Source of the DNA: Seminavis robusta | Taxonomy: Eukaryota; Bacillariophyta; Bacillariophyceae; Naviculales; Naviculaceae | DNA length: 64,000 nt | Direction of reading: 5' to 3' | NCBI GenBank assembly: GCA_903772945.1 | Contig: CAICTM010000267.1 | Location: 1 to 64,000, forward strand | Shown: positions 11,605 to 20,325 of the stretch, piece after piece | Position numbering within the stretch: the stretch's first letter is position 1 | How the letters are laid out: the number at the start of each line of letters is the position of its first letter | Notes under the pieces: generated by a model | The model's database searches: none | Seen by the model: only the letters and a program-made list of their open reading frames with translations | Told to the model about the DNA's origin: nothing | Position numbers and translations under genes: made by a program

Positions 11605-12150
11605 AGAACGACAGAAAGCACAATCTTGGAAGAAGCCACGGTCTATGTTCTCAATGGCCTTCAGGGAGAGTTCAAGTCAGCCAAGAGAGTCACCAGTGCA
11701 GACTTTGGAGAGGAAGATCCCTCTTTTGACCCCCCGGAGGGTCACACTCTCATCCAGTTTGATTGTGCACCCAGCACAGTTTTTGCTGTGCTCGAACGTT
11801 TTATTCACCAAGAACTGCCCGTCTCGACCACAAAGGCTGACGCTCCTGAGGAGCAAGTTCTCGAACCCACTGGCAAGGTGAAACTCACACCACAAATGCT
11901 GTGCTTGCAAAGACTGCCAGCTCTTGCGTTCAAGAAGATGTTTGCTGCCATTATATTCTCGAAAGCACGGCTCAATGAGGATGGCACTTTCACTTTGAAA
12001 GAAGATGGTCGTGGGTGGCAGGTGGACGTTTCAATGGACTACATGACTGCTGTAATGGTTGATCCCGGAGACTTCGTGGCGTTGCTGGGCAGGGAGAAGG
12101 GAAAGTTCGTGTTATTTCCCATGGGTAGGACTCTTTATCGAAAATGTTGA
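11605..12150 (+). pseudogene. Copy D of the multi-copy family, internal fragment
   Basis: An open frame of about 174 residues (VYVLNGLQGEFK... to a TGA at 12148-12150) aligns with two separate exons of copy A: VCNGLRGELK with HILIQFDSS...AVL, and IPPLWFNTFFTSVVF...GWEVEVS. Here they lie in one unbroken frame with no intron between them. The N-terminal start and the papain-like C-terminal part are both missing. It is either a truncated copy or a shorter family member using an unseen upstream exon. Confidence 0.6.
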
Positions 12151-12317
12151 GTGGACCCCAATGGAGGCAACCTATCTATCTTCAGCTGCGGCCGGTTAAT
12201 GTAGAGCCCAACTAAATGTAGCATTGGCAATGCCATCAAATGCCCCCGTCCACCTGCAAAGTGTCGCTGTCAGCTTACTAACTAACCAACTGCACCATTA
12301 ATAAGGATCAAATCAAT

Positions 12318-14600
12318 TCATATTATAGCCGTCAGGCGCCCCGTGTTGGCATCCACCATGCTCCCTCCTGCTGGTCCCCGTCGTTTGGAGGCACCTTCCG
12401 CGCCCCGATGATGATGGTCTTGACGAGACACCAAGACTTCGTCGTGATAGTACAAGTGGTTGTTCAAGTCACTCGATGACAGCTTCTGTTGATCCTTTTG
12501 ACTCTGATAGAAATGAAACTCTTGCAGTTCCACTCGTAGTTCGTGCGTTCGTTTGGGATGAAGATCGAAATAGGACCATACCCAGAGTTGCAGAATCGAA
12601 CACACAAAGGGTGGCAACACCAGTAGATAGTACAGGACTTGCTGTGGCCGATAGGGATAGAGATCCAACAAGGTGGCCGCCAAGATGGGCAATAGCGATT
12701 GCATGGGTTTGCAAATCAGAGTGGCCGCACCGAGTAGGAGTCCGGCGAGCGATGGTTCATTGACACGTCGTTGTTGGGCATGATATTGTTTGAGTTCCAG
12801 TACCAAATCGGAGACGCAGAGATAGAATCCCGCCGCTCGCAAGGCTTCACTGCCCACGGCATAAATGACAAGAAAGCACAAGATCCATGCCGTCGACGCC
12901 GGTGTCGCTAGCAGGAGTGTGATACTGGACAGCCCCCACAAGATGGCAATCATGACGGTGTAAACACGGGGATATCCGTACCATCGAATGGGAATGTAGA
13001 ATAATAGCGTCATGACTTGTTGGAGCGGCCGTAAGAGCGTCAACGACCAATCACTGACAACATGTGGCACATCGACAAGGAGTTGATCGACGAATGTTTT
13101 GAAGAATGTTTGGACAAAGTGTGTTTGCATTTCGAGCAGCATTTCGAGTACGATCCATCGTCGGAAATTGGAATGATTCCACAAATCTTGCATGGCTTGA
13201 CGCCAATTGATGGGGTTGTTTGTGGTTGTATTGGTATTGGAATTGGTAGTAGAGTTGTGTTGTTGTTGTGGATGAGAGATTCGAGTTTTCTTTTCCTTGG
13301 GAATGGCGACGGTCCAACCTTTGCAACAACGATGGAAGAGAGTTTGCCAAAAGGGCTCGGATGGTTGTGGTTGTTTTCGTGGTGACGCTGGTGAGTTTCG
13401 TCTCTGTTGTTGTTGTCCGGAAATGATCCCCTGTGCGGTGCCAAACGTAGTAATGGAAAGGAACGCAATGGCCATGACAAAGCATTGAAATGTCCGCAAG
13501 GCCGTCGTATCGAATAAATGCACTCCAACCGTGGCAACAATGACCGATGCAATGAGATTGTACGCTTGACTAGAGGACATGTTTTGTACTCGTTCTTGAT
13601 CGGTCATGTTGTGATCGTCCGAAACGGCACTGGCGAGTGAAATGGTCATGATGGTCGATGCGGTATCGTAGAGTGTCATGGAGAATACAAAATGAGCTCC
13701 ATCCAGTAATTGCCAACCAAAGTATTGGAATGTACTAATAGTACTAGTGCTTGTAGTAGATTGTGGCTGTGGATCGTCATCTTCCAGACTACTATTGCTG
13801 TCTTTGTCATGCAGTTGCAAGTAGTGTGAATTCCAGAATCGTCCAAACAACAAGACAAAGGAAATCGACAATAGGACCCCCAAACACCCCACCAGATCGG
13901 ATCGATCCAATTTGCGACTGGCCACTTGCGAATCCAACCATCCGACGGCCCAAAGTGTCGATGCCGTACTACACGCAGAGAAGACAATGCGTCCAAAACT
14001 GTACGTCGTCAACGGCAAATGATATGCCCGTAAAAACAAATCGACGTGAAACAATCCAAAGAGTGTATCCAGACAACACAACACGACGCCCGCGAGTGTG
14101 AGACCGCGTAAAATGTGTTGATCCAAATCGGCCGTCGTGAATGCCTTGGGAATGTTCCGTAATCGATGATTGTAACTATTATTGTCGTAGTCGGAATTGT
14201 AGTCACGAGAAGATTGGTGTTGTAACGAAGTAGTAGTAGTATCAAATGTAGCATCAAATGGAGATTGACGTCGTGGAGGAGGAGACTGATGATGTTGTGG
14301 TAACACGGATTGTTGATGATCTTGTGGATTACTACTACTAGTAGTAGGAGATGTCGTAGTAGAGGATGTATCGGGTGGAAATGTTCGGGGTGGCGCGGGT
14401 GGTGACGATTTGGACCGCTTCATGTTCATGACGGAAACCATGGGTCGTTCATACTGGGGAGTACCAGTACTAATATTGTTGTTGGGATGAGGAGAAGTCA
14501 TGGGAGTGGAGGATGCCGAAGAGGCTTCCAGTTCCAACAGACTTATTGCAGCCGTCGTAGTGATGTACTTGTTGTTCGGTCTTCGTTGGCGGTGGTCCAT
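12318..14600 (-). CDS. MFS-type membrane transporter, TMEM180/MFSD13A-like (760 aa)
   Basis: A single-exon gene with ATG at 14600. The first 140 residues are polar, rich in Ser, Thr, Pro and Asn, and presumably cytosolic. About twelve hydrophobic segments follow from about residue 155. An N-terminal MFS-like half (FGLFHVDLFLRAYHLPLTTY) and a C-terminal half are separated by a long polar loop at about 400-460. The C-terminal half matches TMEM180/MFSD13A in my memory of that family: GFYLCVSDLVLE..., LAGLLLGAATLICKPMQS and LYYLLVLPPFVCSILQL..WSYFDLH. MFSD13A belongs to the GPH-like branch of the MFS, and its substrate is not settled. The N- and C-terminal tails are extensions. It is divergent from the methyltransferase gene at 15020. 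Confidence 0.75.
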   Translation of the reverse strand: MDHRQRRPNNKYITTTAAISLLELEASSASSTPMTSPHPNNNISTGTPQYERPMVSVMNMKRSKSSPPAPPRTFPPDTSSTTTSPTTSSSNPQDHQQSVLPQHHQSPPPRRQSPFDATFDTTTTSLQHQSSRDYNSDYDNNSYNHRLRNIPKAFTTADLDQHILRGLTLAGVVLCCLDTLFGLFHVDLFLRAYHLPLTTYSFGRIVFSACSTASTLWAVGWLDSQVASRKLDRSDLVGCLGVLLSISFVLLFGRFWNSHYLQLHDKDSNSSLEDDDPQPQSTTSTSTISTFQYFGWQLLDGAHFVFSMTLYDTASTIMTISLASAVSDDHNMTDQERVQNMSSSQAYNLIASVIVATVGVHLFDTTALRTFQCFVMAIAFLSITTFGTAQGIISGQQQQRRNSPASPRKQPQPSEPFWQTLFHRCCKGWTVAIPKEKKTRISHPQQQHNSTTNSNTNTTTNNPINWRQAMQDLWNHSNFRRWIVLEMLLEMQTHFVQTFFKTFVDQLLVDVPHVVSDWSLTLLRPLQQVMTLLFYIPIRWYGYPRVYTVMIAILWGLSSITLLLATPASTAWILCFLVIYAVGSEALRAAGFYLCVSDLVLELKQYHAQQRRVNEPSLAGLLLGAATLICKPMQSLLPILAATLLDLYPYRPQQVLYYLLVLPPFVCSILQLWVWSYFDLHPKRTHELRVELQEFHFYQSQKDQQKLSSSDLNNHLYYHDEVLVSRQDHHHRGAEGASKRRGPAGGSMVDANTGRLTAII

Positions 14601-15019
14601 GGCATGGGACAGTAATGAATGAGGTTTCTTTTTCTGCTCTTCAGCTTAGCAAGTAATAATAAGTAGCCAGTGGAAGCTCTCTAGTATGGTATCTATTATG
14701 TACAAATGAAAAGCCGGATAGTGTTTGTGGTATGCACCAGTTTCTGCATTCTTGCTGGAAAATTTGAAGGCGACAGCGTCTTGTGGTACCACACACAGAC
14801 GCGTGTGCCGTTCGGAACTTGGGCAAGCTCATGGTCGCGCTTCTCCAACTTCTTCTTGGTTCCTGCTGAGCATTAGAGTTCAGGTTTTGCTTCCAAAGCG
14901 ACAACAACATAAAGCAACGACGAAGATCCAAAGATCCATCGTCGTCATCGAATGCTATCTACTAGTAGCTAGAATGCATGGCTCTCCACTCTCCACTTCG
15001 TACTTGAAATAAGAAATGA
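14601..15019. other. Divergent intergenic region (promoters of both neighbours)
   Basis: This separates two genes read outward, so it must hold both 5' regions. An ATG at 15016 opens a 17-codon upstream frame that overlaps the start of the gene at 15020 in another phase. No other clear element is seen. Confidence 0.5.
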
Positions 15020-15763
15020 ATGGAAACCACCATGACGAAGAAGGACACCCCCATATCGACGTTGAATGACGACGACAAGACCTCCAGAGTATTAGAACAA
15101 GAAGATGCTTCCTTTCTCACCAAAGTTCAGCAGCATCCCTACATTGTCGCCGGTGCCAGCGTCGCCTTATTGGTCCATCTGAGTGCCCTGCTCAGTTTGC
15201 CACCCGCTATTCGAGGCCGCGGAGCTCCGTATTTACCAACGTCCAAGAAACACGGAACTGCCATGTTTCAACAACTCCAACAACAGTTGGCCGTTAGTAG
15301 ACTCCACAAGAGCAAGTCACTGACATTTGTCGATTTGGGCAGTGGCGATGGTCGATTGGTCTTTCGAGCGGCACGACAAGGTATTTTTACTACCAGTATT
15401 GGCTACGAAATCAATCCCATTCTGCATGCCGTTGGTCAGTCGCGACGTTTGTTGCAAGCTCCCAAATATTGGCATTCCACCCAATTTTATTGGAGAGATA
15501 TTTGGAAGGTCGATTTGCAACAGGCCGACGTGGTGGCCGTCTACGGGTTGGGGCCCATTATGGAACCACTCGGTGTCAAGTTACGAGACGAATTAAAACC
15601 CGGATCCATTGTCGTGTCCAATGTATTCTCCATTCCGGGATGGAAACCAGAAGGGACCAGTCGACACGGGACTCATGTGTATGTGGTGCCAGACGAGTTG
15701 AACGAACACAATAAAAATAACCACAAGAAGGATGAAGAAGCACAAAAGCAATCCACATCATGA
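15020..15763 (+). CDS. FAM173-type (ATPSCKMT/ANTKMT-like) lysine methyltransferase (247 aa)
   Basis: Single exon. One hydrophobic segment lies at about residues 43-60, followed by the R-G-x-G-A-P-Y-L-P-T motif; a P-x-V-P-T element after a membrane segment is typical of FAM173 proteins. A class I SAM-binding core follows: FVDLGSGDGRLVFRAA (motif I), IGYEINPIL (motif II), FYWRDIWKVDL and VAVYGLGPIM. Family members trimethylate a lysine in mitochondrial membrane proteins (ATP synthase subunit c, the ADP/ATP carrier); a mitochondrial inner-membrane role is inferred. The start is uncertain: ATGs at 15020 and 15032 are both in frame, and an ATG at 15016 opens a short overlapping frame. The Lys-rich tail is extra. 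Confidence 0.8.
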   Translation: METTMTKKDTPISTLNDDDKTSRVLEQEDASFLTKVQQHPYIVAGASVALLVHLSALLSLPPAIRGRGAPYLPTSKKHGTAMFQQLQQQLAVSRLHKSKSLTFVDLGSGDGRLVFRAARQGIFTTSIGYEINPILHAVGQSRRLLQAPKYWHSTQFYWRDIWKVDLQQADVVAVYGLGPIMEPLGVKLRDELKPGSIVVSNVFSIPGWKPEGTSRHGTHVYVVPDELNEHNKNNHKKDEEAQKQSTS

Positions 15764-16169
15764 CCATTGAAGAATGAATCAACTGTTAGTTAATAATTCA
15801 GACCCAGTGATAAAAGAACAGGATGCAACAACTTCGAGGGGAAAGGCAATGTGTCTGACAATCCACAAACGCGCGAAGAACTACGAGGACGGCCCGGACT
15901 GATGATTTTTAAGTTGTCCGTGATGTGTCCTTTCCGCTCTTTTGGGAGCTGCTGTTATTGCCTGTTTCTGGCCAGCGATAGAAACTCTAGGTTCTCATAC
16001 CGTGCTGCTACAACTACAACAACTAGTAGATATTCTAAAAGTAACAACAACTAGCAACTATTAGTAATTGTTACTCTACGCAAAGTACTTTAGATGGCAC
16101 GGCCCGAATCATGCGGTCGCCTTCACGCTGCCGCGGTGGAGCCCACCAGTTCCTCCTCTTCTGCTTCAT
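15764..16169. other. Convergent intergenic region
   Basis: Shared 3' region of the methyltransferase gene and the F-box/ankyrin gene. No gene seen. Confidence 0.5.
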
Positions 16170-17249
16170 TCAGGCGTTCCTCTGCTGAGATAAGAATTCT
16201 TCTACCCAGACTCTTGTTCGCCCGCTGGTTTCCCGCAGCAACTCCTCTTCATTGAAAGGGCAGCCATTTTCCATGGCGTATTTGAGGACTTTGAGGACTT
16301 TCATATCGAAAATTATATGCCATACACAGGCAGCCCAAGAACAGGTTGTTTCATCCCACGGGCAGTCATTCTCATGGGCATATTTGAGGCATTCCAAATG
16401 CCCCTCACATGCAGCCATAGCACATGTGTCTTCATCCCAAGGACAGCCATTCTCATGGGCATATTTGAGGCATCCCAAATGGCCGCTCAAAGCAGCCATA
16501 AAGCAAGTTGTTTTATCCCATGGACATCGATTCTCATGCAAATAATTGAGGCATTCCAAATGCCCTCCATTGGCAGCTGCAGAACATGTCCTTGCATCCC
16601 ATGTACAGCCATGTTCATGGGCATATTTGAGGACCTCCCAATGGCCGAATTTTGCAGCAACAGCACACGTGGTTTTGTCCCATGGACAGCCATTCTCATG
16701 AGCATACTTGAGGACTCCCAAATGACCGAATTTCGCAGCAACAGCACATGTGGTTTGGTCCCATGGACAGCCATTCTCATGAGCATACTTGAGGACTCCC
16801 AAATGACCAAATCGAGCAGCAGCGCTGCACACATCCACATCCCAATCAAATCCTTTGTGTCGGGCCCATTGGAGAACTGCAACACTGCCTCCTGTGGCAG
16901 CTGCAGCACAAATCGAAGAGCTATTATACTTTCTATCTCCAGCATAATGGTGGGTGAACCAGTACTTCGCACGAGGAACACTGGAGAAAACTGCAGTGTC
17001 CAGTGTCTCATTAGCGGCTGCCGATCGCTTTACGGGTGCCGCAATTATTGGACAATTCTTCTCAGCTACAGCAAAACAATAGGTGATGTAGAGATCGTTC
17101 ATCTCGTGGCTAACTGGTGCCACAAAGGCATAGTGGCCCATGCCAACAAAGGAAAAAATGTTGGCCATAATGTCCTTTTGATCCAACAATGACGGAAGGG
17201 GAGGATGGGATAATTTCGCCTTTTTGGCGGCGGCAGTGGCGGCAGACAT
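16170..17249 (-). CDS. F-box-like protein with 27-residue ankyrin repeats (359 aa)
   Basis: Single exon, ATG at 17249. Residues about 18-60 (LLDQKDIMANIFSFVG...VSHEMNDL) have an F-box-like pattern. Then come about eight repeats of the type D-x-T-C-A-x-A-A-x-x-G-H-L-x-x-L-K-Y-A-H-E-N-G-C-P-W, 27 residues each, from about 115 to the end; the last is stretched. This short, Cys/Trp-rich ankyrin form is common in stramenopiles and large DNA viruses, but everything here looks like an intact host gene. Repeats 3 and 4 are nearly identical in DNA as well (16,670-16,820), which points to a recent duplication. A role as substrate adaptor in an SCF ubiquitin ligase would follow if the F-box is real. Confidence 0.8.
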   Translation of the reverse strand: MSAATAAAKKAKLSHPPLPSLLDQKDIMANIFSFVGMGHYAFVAPVSHEMNDLYITYCFAVAEKNCPIIAAPVKRSAAANETLDTAVFSSVPRAKYWFTHHYAGDRKYNSSSICAAAATGGSVAVLQWARHKGFDWDVDVCSAAARFGHLGVLKYAHENGCPWDQTTCAVAAKFGHLGVLKYAHENGCPWDKTTCAVAAKFGHWEVLKYAHEHGCTWDARTCSAAANGGHLECLNYLHENRCPWDKTTCFMAALSGHLGCLKYAHENGCPWDEDTCAMAACEGHLECLKYAHENDCPWDETTCSWAACVWHIIFDMKVLKVLKYAMENGCPFNEEELLRETSGRTRVWVEEFLSQQRNA

Positions 17250-17724
17250 GATTGGGTTACAGTAGGTAGTGAGGTTGGTGTGATGAGGAGGCCTGCGATG
17301 GCTTTCACGTTGTCGATGATCTGTACTTGCTACTCTTGGTGCAAGCTGATCAGGATAATAAATAAACGAAGGATGGGATGTGATGGCTGCAAACGAAGGA
17401 TCAATCTGTTGTTTGGAGATCTTTCGCGCGCAAAGGGAAAACTCACGCCAAGGATCGTCGGGTGCGTTTGGAACAAAATATTGCGCTTATGCAATCCTAC
17501 GTGCATGAATATTGAAGTATGTGCCGCCTCGGAGGGAAGTGGGAAGCCCCATTTTGGTTGGAACTGCTCACATTTTAGTTTTCGCAACGGTCAAATGGTT
17601 CGAGGAAAAAACGCAGATCAAAAGCAAGGGAAGACAACAATCTTGTGAGAGGACCGAGCTGAGCCAAGTACAACGAACGTCTCTAACGCTGATAGTCACA
17701 ACAAACTTCCGAGAAGACAGCACC
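17250..17724. other. Divergent intergenic region
   Basis: Contains the 5' regions of the ankyrin gene (minus) and the SET fusion gene (plus). An open frame continuous with the SET gene extends upstream of 17725 but has no ATG, so it is read as 5' UTR. Confidence 0.5.
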
Positions 17725-19902
17725 ATGACACAACCGATTTCTGCTACTAACGAGAATAATAAGGAGACCAGAACCATGACGTTGTATCACATGCCCGTGT
17801 CTCTTGCGTTTTTGCTGGTCAGTGCAGCCGTGGGAATGGGTGTTTCCTTTTTAGTTGGATCGACGGCACGAACGTATTTGCTACACACGCATCAACAGCA
17901 ACAGTTGCTAGCAATACCGCCTCGACAAACGCAGGAAGAAGCTCCCAATTTTGTTCGGAGTCTGCCGCCACCCGTTCTCGGAACATCACCCGTGCTTCCC
18001 GCGTCGACGAGATACTCGTCGAAGCGGTTCAAGACGGAGGGAACTGCTAGTGAGTCGTTCCTTGTACGGTCTACTAGTAGTAGTGCAGATGTGACGTCAA
18101 GAGCAACGAAGAGAGACAAGCAAGACGAAACGAAGCGGCAGCGTTTCTCGGTGGATCTAGCCGGTCGTGCGCTGAATCAGTTGCAAGACCGACTGTCAAC
18201 CGAATCCTCTGTCGTTCAACTTCTCAAGGAAATTATGAAAACGAGCCATAGTACCATTTTGTCATATCACTGTGATCAAGTCAGTCCCCGACACATGACA
18301 TGCGTAGGCATTGCTACCCAAGGGCACATTATCATTCACACCGCTCCCCAGCAAGTCTCGATTGATGCCAATGGAGTCTCGCTGGACCATGCCTCCGTCG
18401 AAACTATTCTTGGTCAGCCTATGATTCCAACATCAGAGCTTGTAGTAAAGAAACAGACTACTGCTGATGCCAAAACTGAAAGAAAGGAGTTGCGTGTGGC
18501 AAGTGCACTGGTACATCCAGCCATGTTGGCCTCCAGCAGCAAAGAAACCGAAACCGCCGTCCTTGTGGGAGGTTCCGTAGCGTCTTTGAAGCAACTCTTG
18601 CAGCACTCCACTCTGAAGCATCTCATTCTTTTGGAGATGGATCAATCATGGAATGTCGAAGGAAAGGACTATCCCCGCGTTGAAATCCGAAACGAAAAAG
18701 CTGCCGATTGGTTTGCCAGGGCTGAAAACCGCACTGTGGACATGATTTTTGTCGAAACGACGCCAGGCACGGTGGAGATTGCGGCTGATATGGAACGAGT
18801 ACTAAAAAAAGATGACAGCGCTCTAGTGTTGAAAATGTCCATTCAAACGGCTCAAAACCGAGCCGTAAAGTCCCAGTGGCTTGAGGCTCTCGCTGCTAAA
18901 GACCGGTTTGGCTTCATTAAGGAGTACGACGAAGGTGAAGCGAACTTTTTGATGGCCTTTTCGGACGACCACGAGATGCTGGGACGATGGTTTGCTAGCG
19001 AAGCAATGGTTCGGCTTTCCATTCGCGAAAAGCTACTGCCGCCCTTTGACTACGTCGATGCCACCGATATTATGTCGTACCACAATCCCAGCAGACTGGC
19101 CGCGGACGCCTTCTGTGACAACAACCCTGAAGATGATGCCTGCGAAGGATTACTTGACCCGGAAAGGGCCCTAGTTCCTATTTCGTCCTTTGAGGTCAAG
19201 CTAAGTACTGTGGAGAATGCTGGGCGTGGCATCTTTGTGAAACACGACATTCAGGAAGGGTCCTACGTCTTTATCGATACCTGCGTGCAAAATGTGTACA
19301 TTACGGATGCCACCATTCGCGTTGTGGATGAGTTTGTGGACCATGCTGAGAACATGACCATTCCCCTCAAGACCTGGAACATCCTTATGGGGTACGCGGA
19401 TGGTTACGGCTTTACTGCCGAAGACTTTGGCTATCGAGCTTACGATGTCGATCCAGGAATCGCATCATTTGTCAACCACGGGTGCAACGGAACCGCCAAT
19501 GTGGGTGACGCCGAATATCAGTATCTGACAGAGCTATCGTACACAGGTTTTAACATTACAGCAGATCAAGAGCGATACAAGATCTACAATCCAGCCATGG
19601 ATAGGAGCCGGCGGACTGTGTCTTGCGCCGGAAGCCTAGCCATGAGGGACATGGAACAGGGCGAGGAAGTTTTCAACAACTACATGACCTTTGAAGCTTG
19701 GGATGATGTGGACGAATATGCAGAGTCTCTTCGTGCCGAATGTGCTGGACAGGCAATTGGGCAAATCTCTGAGTATGAAATGTCTGCAAAACAACCACGC
19801 CAGCTACTTCCTGTACATGCCAGTGAAGAGCGTCTGCAATTATTAGATTCAAACTTGACAGAGAGCTGTCGGCTTTGTGGGGTCATGCAAGATATATCAT
19901 GA
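17725..19902 (+). CDS. Fusion protein: SpeD-like, spermidine-synthase-like and SET domains (725 aa)
   Basis: Single exon; the start is the first ATG of the frame. A hydrophobic segment at about 21-44 is a signal anchor. About 150-215 resembles AdoMet decarboxylase (SpeD): SYHCDQVSPRHMTCVGIATQGHI parallels the family's H-x-F-S-P-x-G-V...E-S-H-I-S-I-H-T. The Ser of E-S-H, which makes the pyruvoyl cofactor, is Gly200 here, so self-cleavage should be impossible. About 255-420 follows the spermidine-synthase pattern (VLVGGSVASLKQLL, LILLEMDQ, VDMIFVE), but the G-G-G-D-G loop is degraded. About 485-665 is a SET domain with ENAGRGIFV, FVNHGCNGTANVG in place of N-H-S-C-x-P-N, and GEEVFNNYM in place of G-E-E-L-x-x-D-Y. 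Fused SpeD-spermidine synthase proteins are known in some algae; the SET addition is the unusual part. The first two domains may be only binding or structural. Confidence 0.7.
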   Translation: MTQPISATNENNKETRTMTLYHMPVSLAFLLVSAAVGMGVSFLVGSTARTYLLHTHQQQQLLAIPPRQTQEEAPNFVRSLPPPVLGTSPVLPASTRYSSKRFKTEGTASESFLVRSTSSSADVTSRATKRDKQDETKRQRFSVDLAGRALNQLQDRLSTESSVVQLLKEIMKTSHSTILSYHCDQVSPRHMTCVGIATQGHIIIHTAPQQVSIDANGVSLDHASVETILGQPMIPTSELVVKKQTTADAKTERKELRVASALVHPAMLASSSKETETAVLVGGSVASLKQLLQHSTLKHLILLEMDQSWNVEGKDYPRVEIRNEKAADWFARAENRTVDMIFVETTPGTVEIAADMERVLKKDDSALVLKMSIQTAQNRAVKSQWLEALAAKDRFGFIKEYDEGEANFLMAFSDDHEMLGRWFASEAMVRLSIREKLLPPFDYVDATDIMSYHNPSRLAADAFCDNNPEDDACEGLLDPERALVPISSFEVKLSTVENAGRGIFVKHDIQEGSYVFIDTCVQNVYITDATIRVVDEFVDHAENMTIPLKTWNILMGYADGYGFTAEDFGYRAYDVDPGIASFVNHGCNGTANVGDAEYQYLTELSYTGFNITADQERYKIYNPAMDRSRRTVSCAGSLAMRDMEQGEEVFNNYMTFEAWDDVDEYAESLRAECAGQAIGQISEYEMSAKQPRQLLPVHASEERLQLLDSNLTESCRLCGVMQDIS

Positions 19903-20325
19903 TGCTGCACATCTATCTCTGTTGGGGATTGATTCTGGAGGTTTGCCTCCGTGTTACAAGTACGAGCCGGCGTTACTTCATGCTGGAGCGGAGCTTTCTA
20001 GTTCTAAAAGTTTTATACAATTGGTTTCATAAGATTGGAAGCAAAGAGTTGTTCGGTTCAGACGCGATACATATAGCTCAGAACGGGGGCCACAGATGTA
20101 GGATGGCATGCCACCGACCTTTGAGCTACAACACTATAGTAGGCAGAAGGTAGAAAGAAAGGAATGATGTACCGGTATCCAGAGCGTGCCCAACTCGCAA
20201 CATGCTATTCGACCGCGGGCACTGTCAAGGGAGCCTTGTGCGGCATTTCGTTTTCGGCAAGCATAGAATGGTCAGATCCTTGGGAGGTTCAAGCGAAGAC
20301 AACAACAGCAAACGAACTGCGCTGC
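19903..20325. other. Convergent intergenic region
   Basis: 3' regions of the SET fusion gene and the GTPase gene. No gene seen. Confidence 0.5.

Noticed and set aside
16317-17192. 291-codon plus-strand frame opposite the ankyrin gene
   Set aside because: A mirror of the 81-base ankyrin repeats; the repeated I-L-M-G-I-F-E pattern is a by-product of the sense repeats.
17512-17724. Upstream extension of the SET fusion frame
   Set aside because: The extension has no ATG and its sequence is not conserved-looking; the ATG at 17725 directly precedes the membrane segment.
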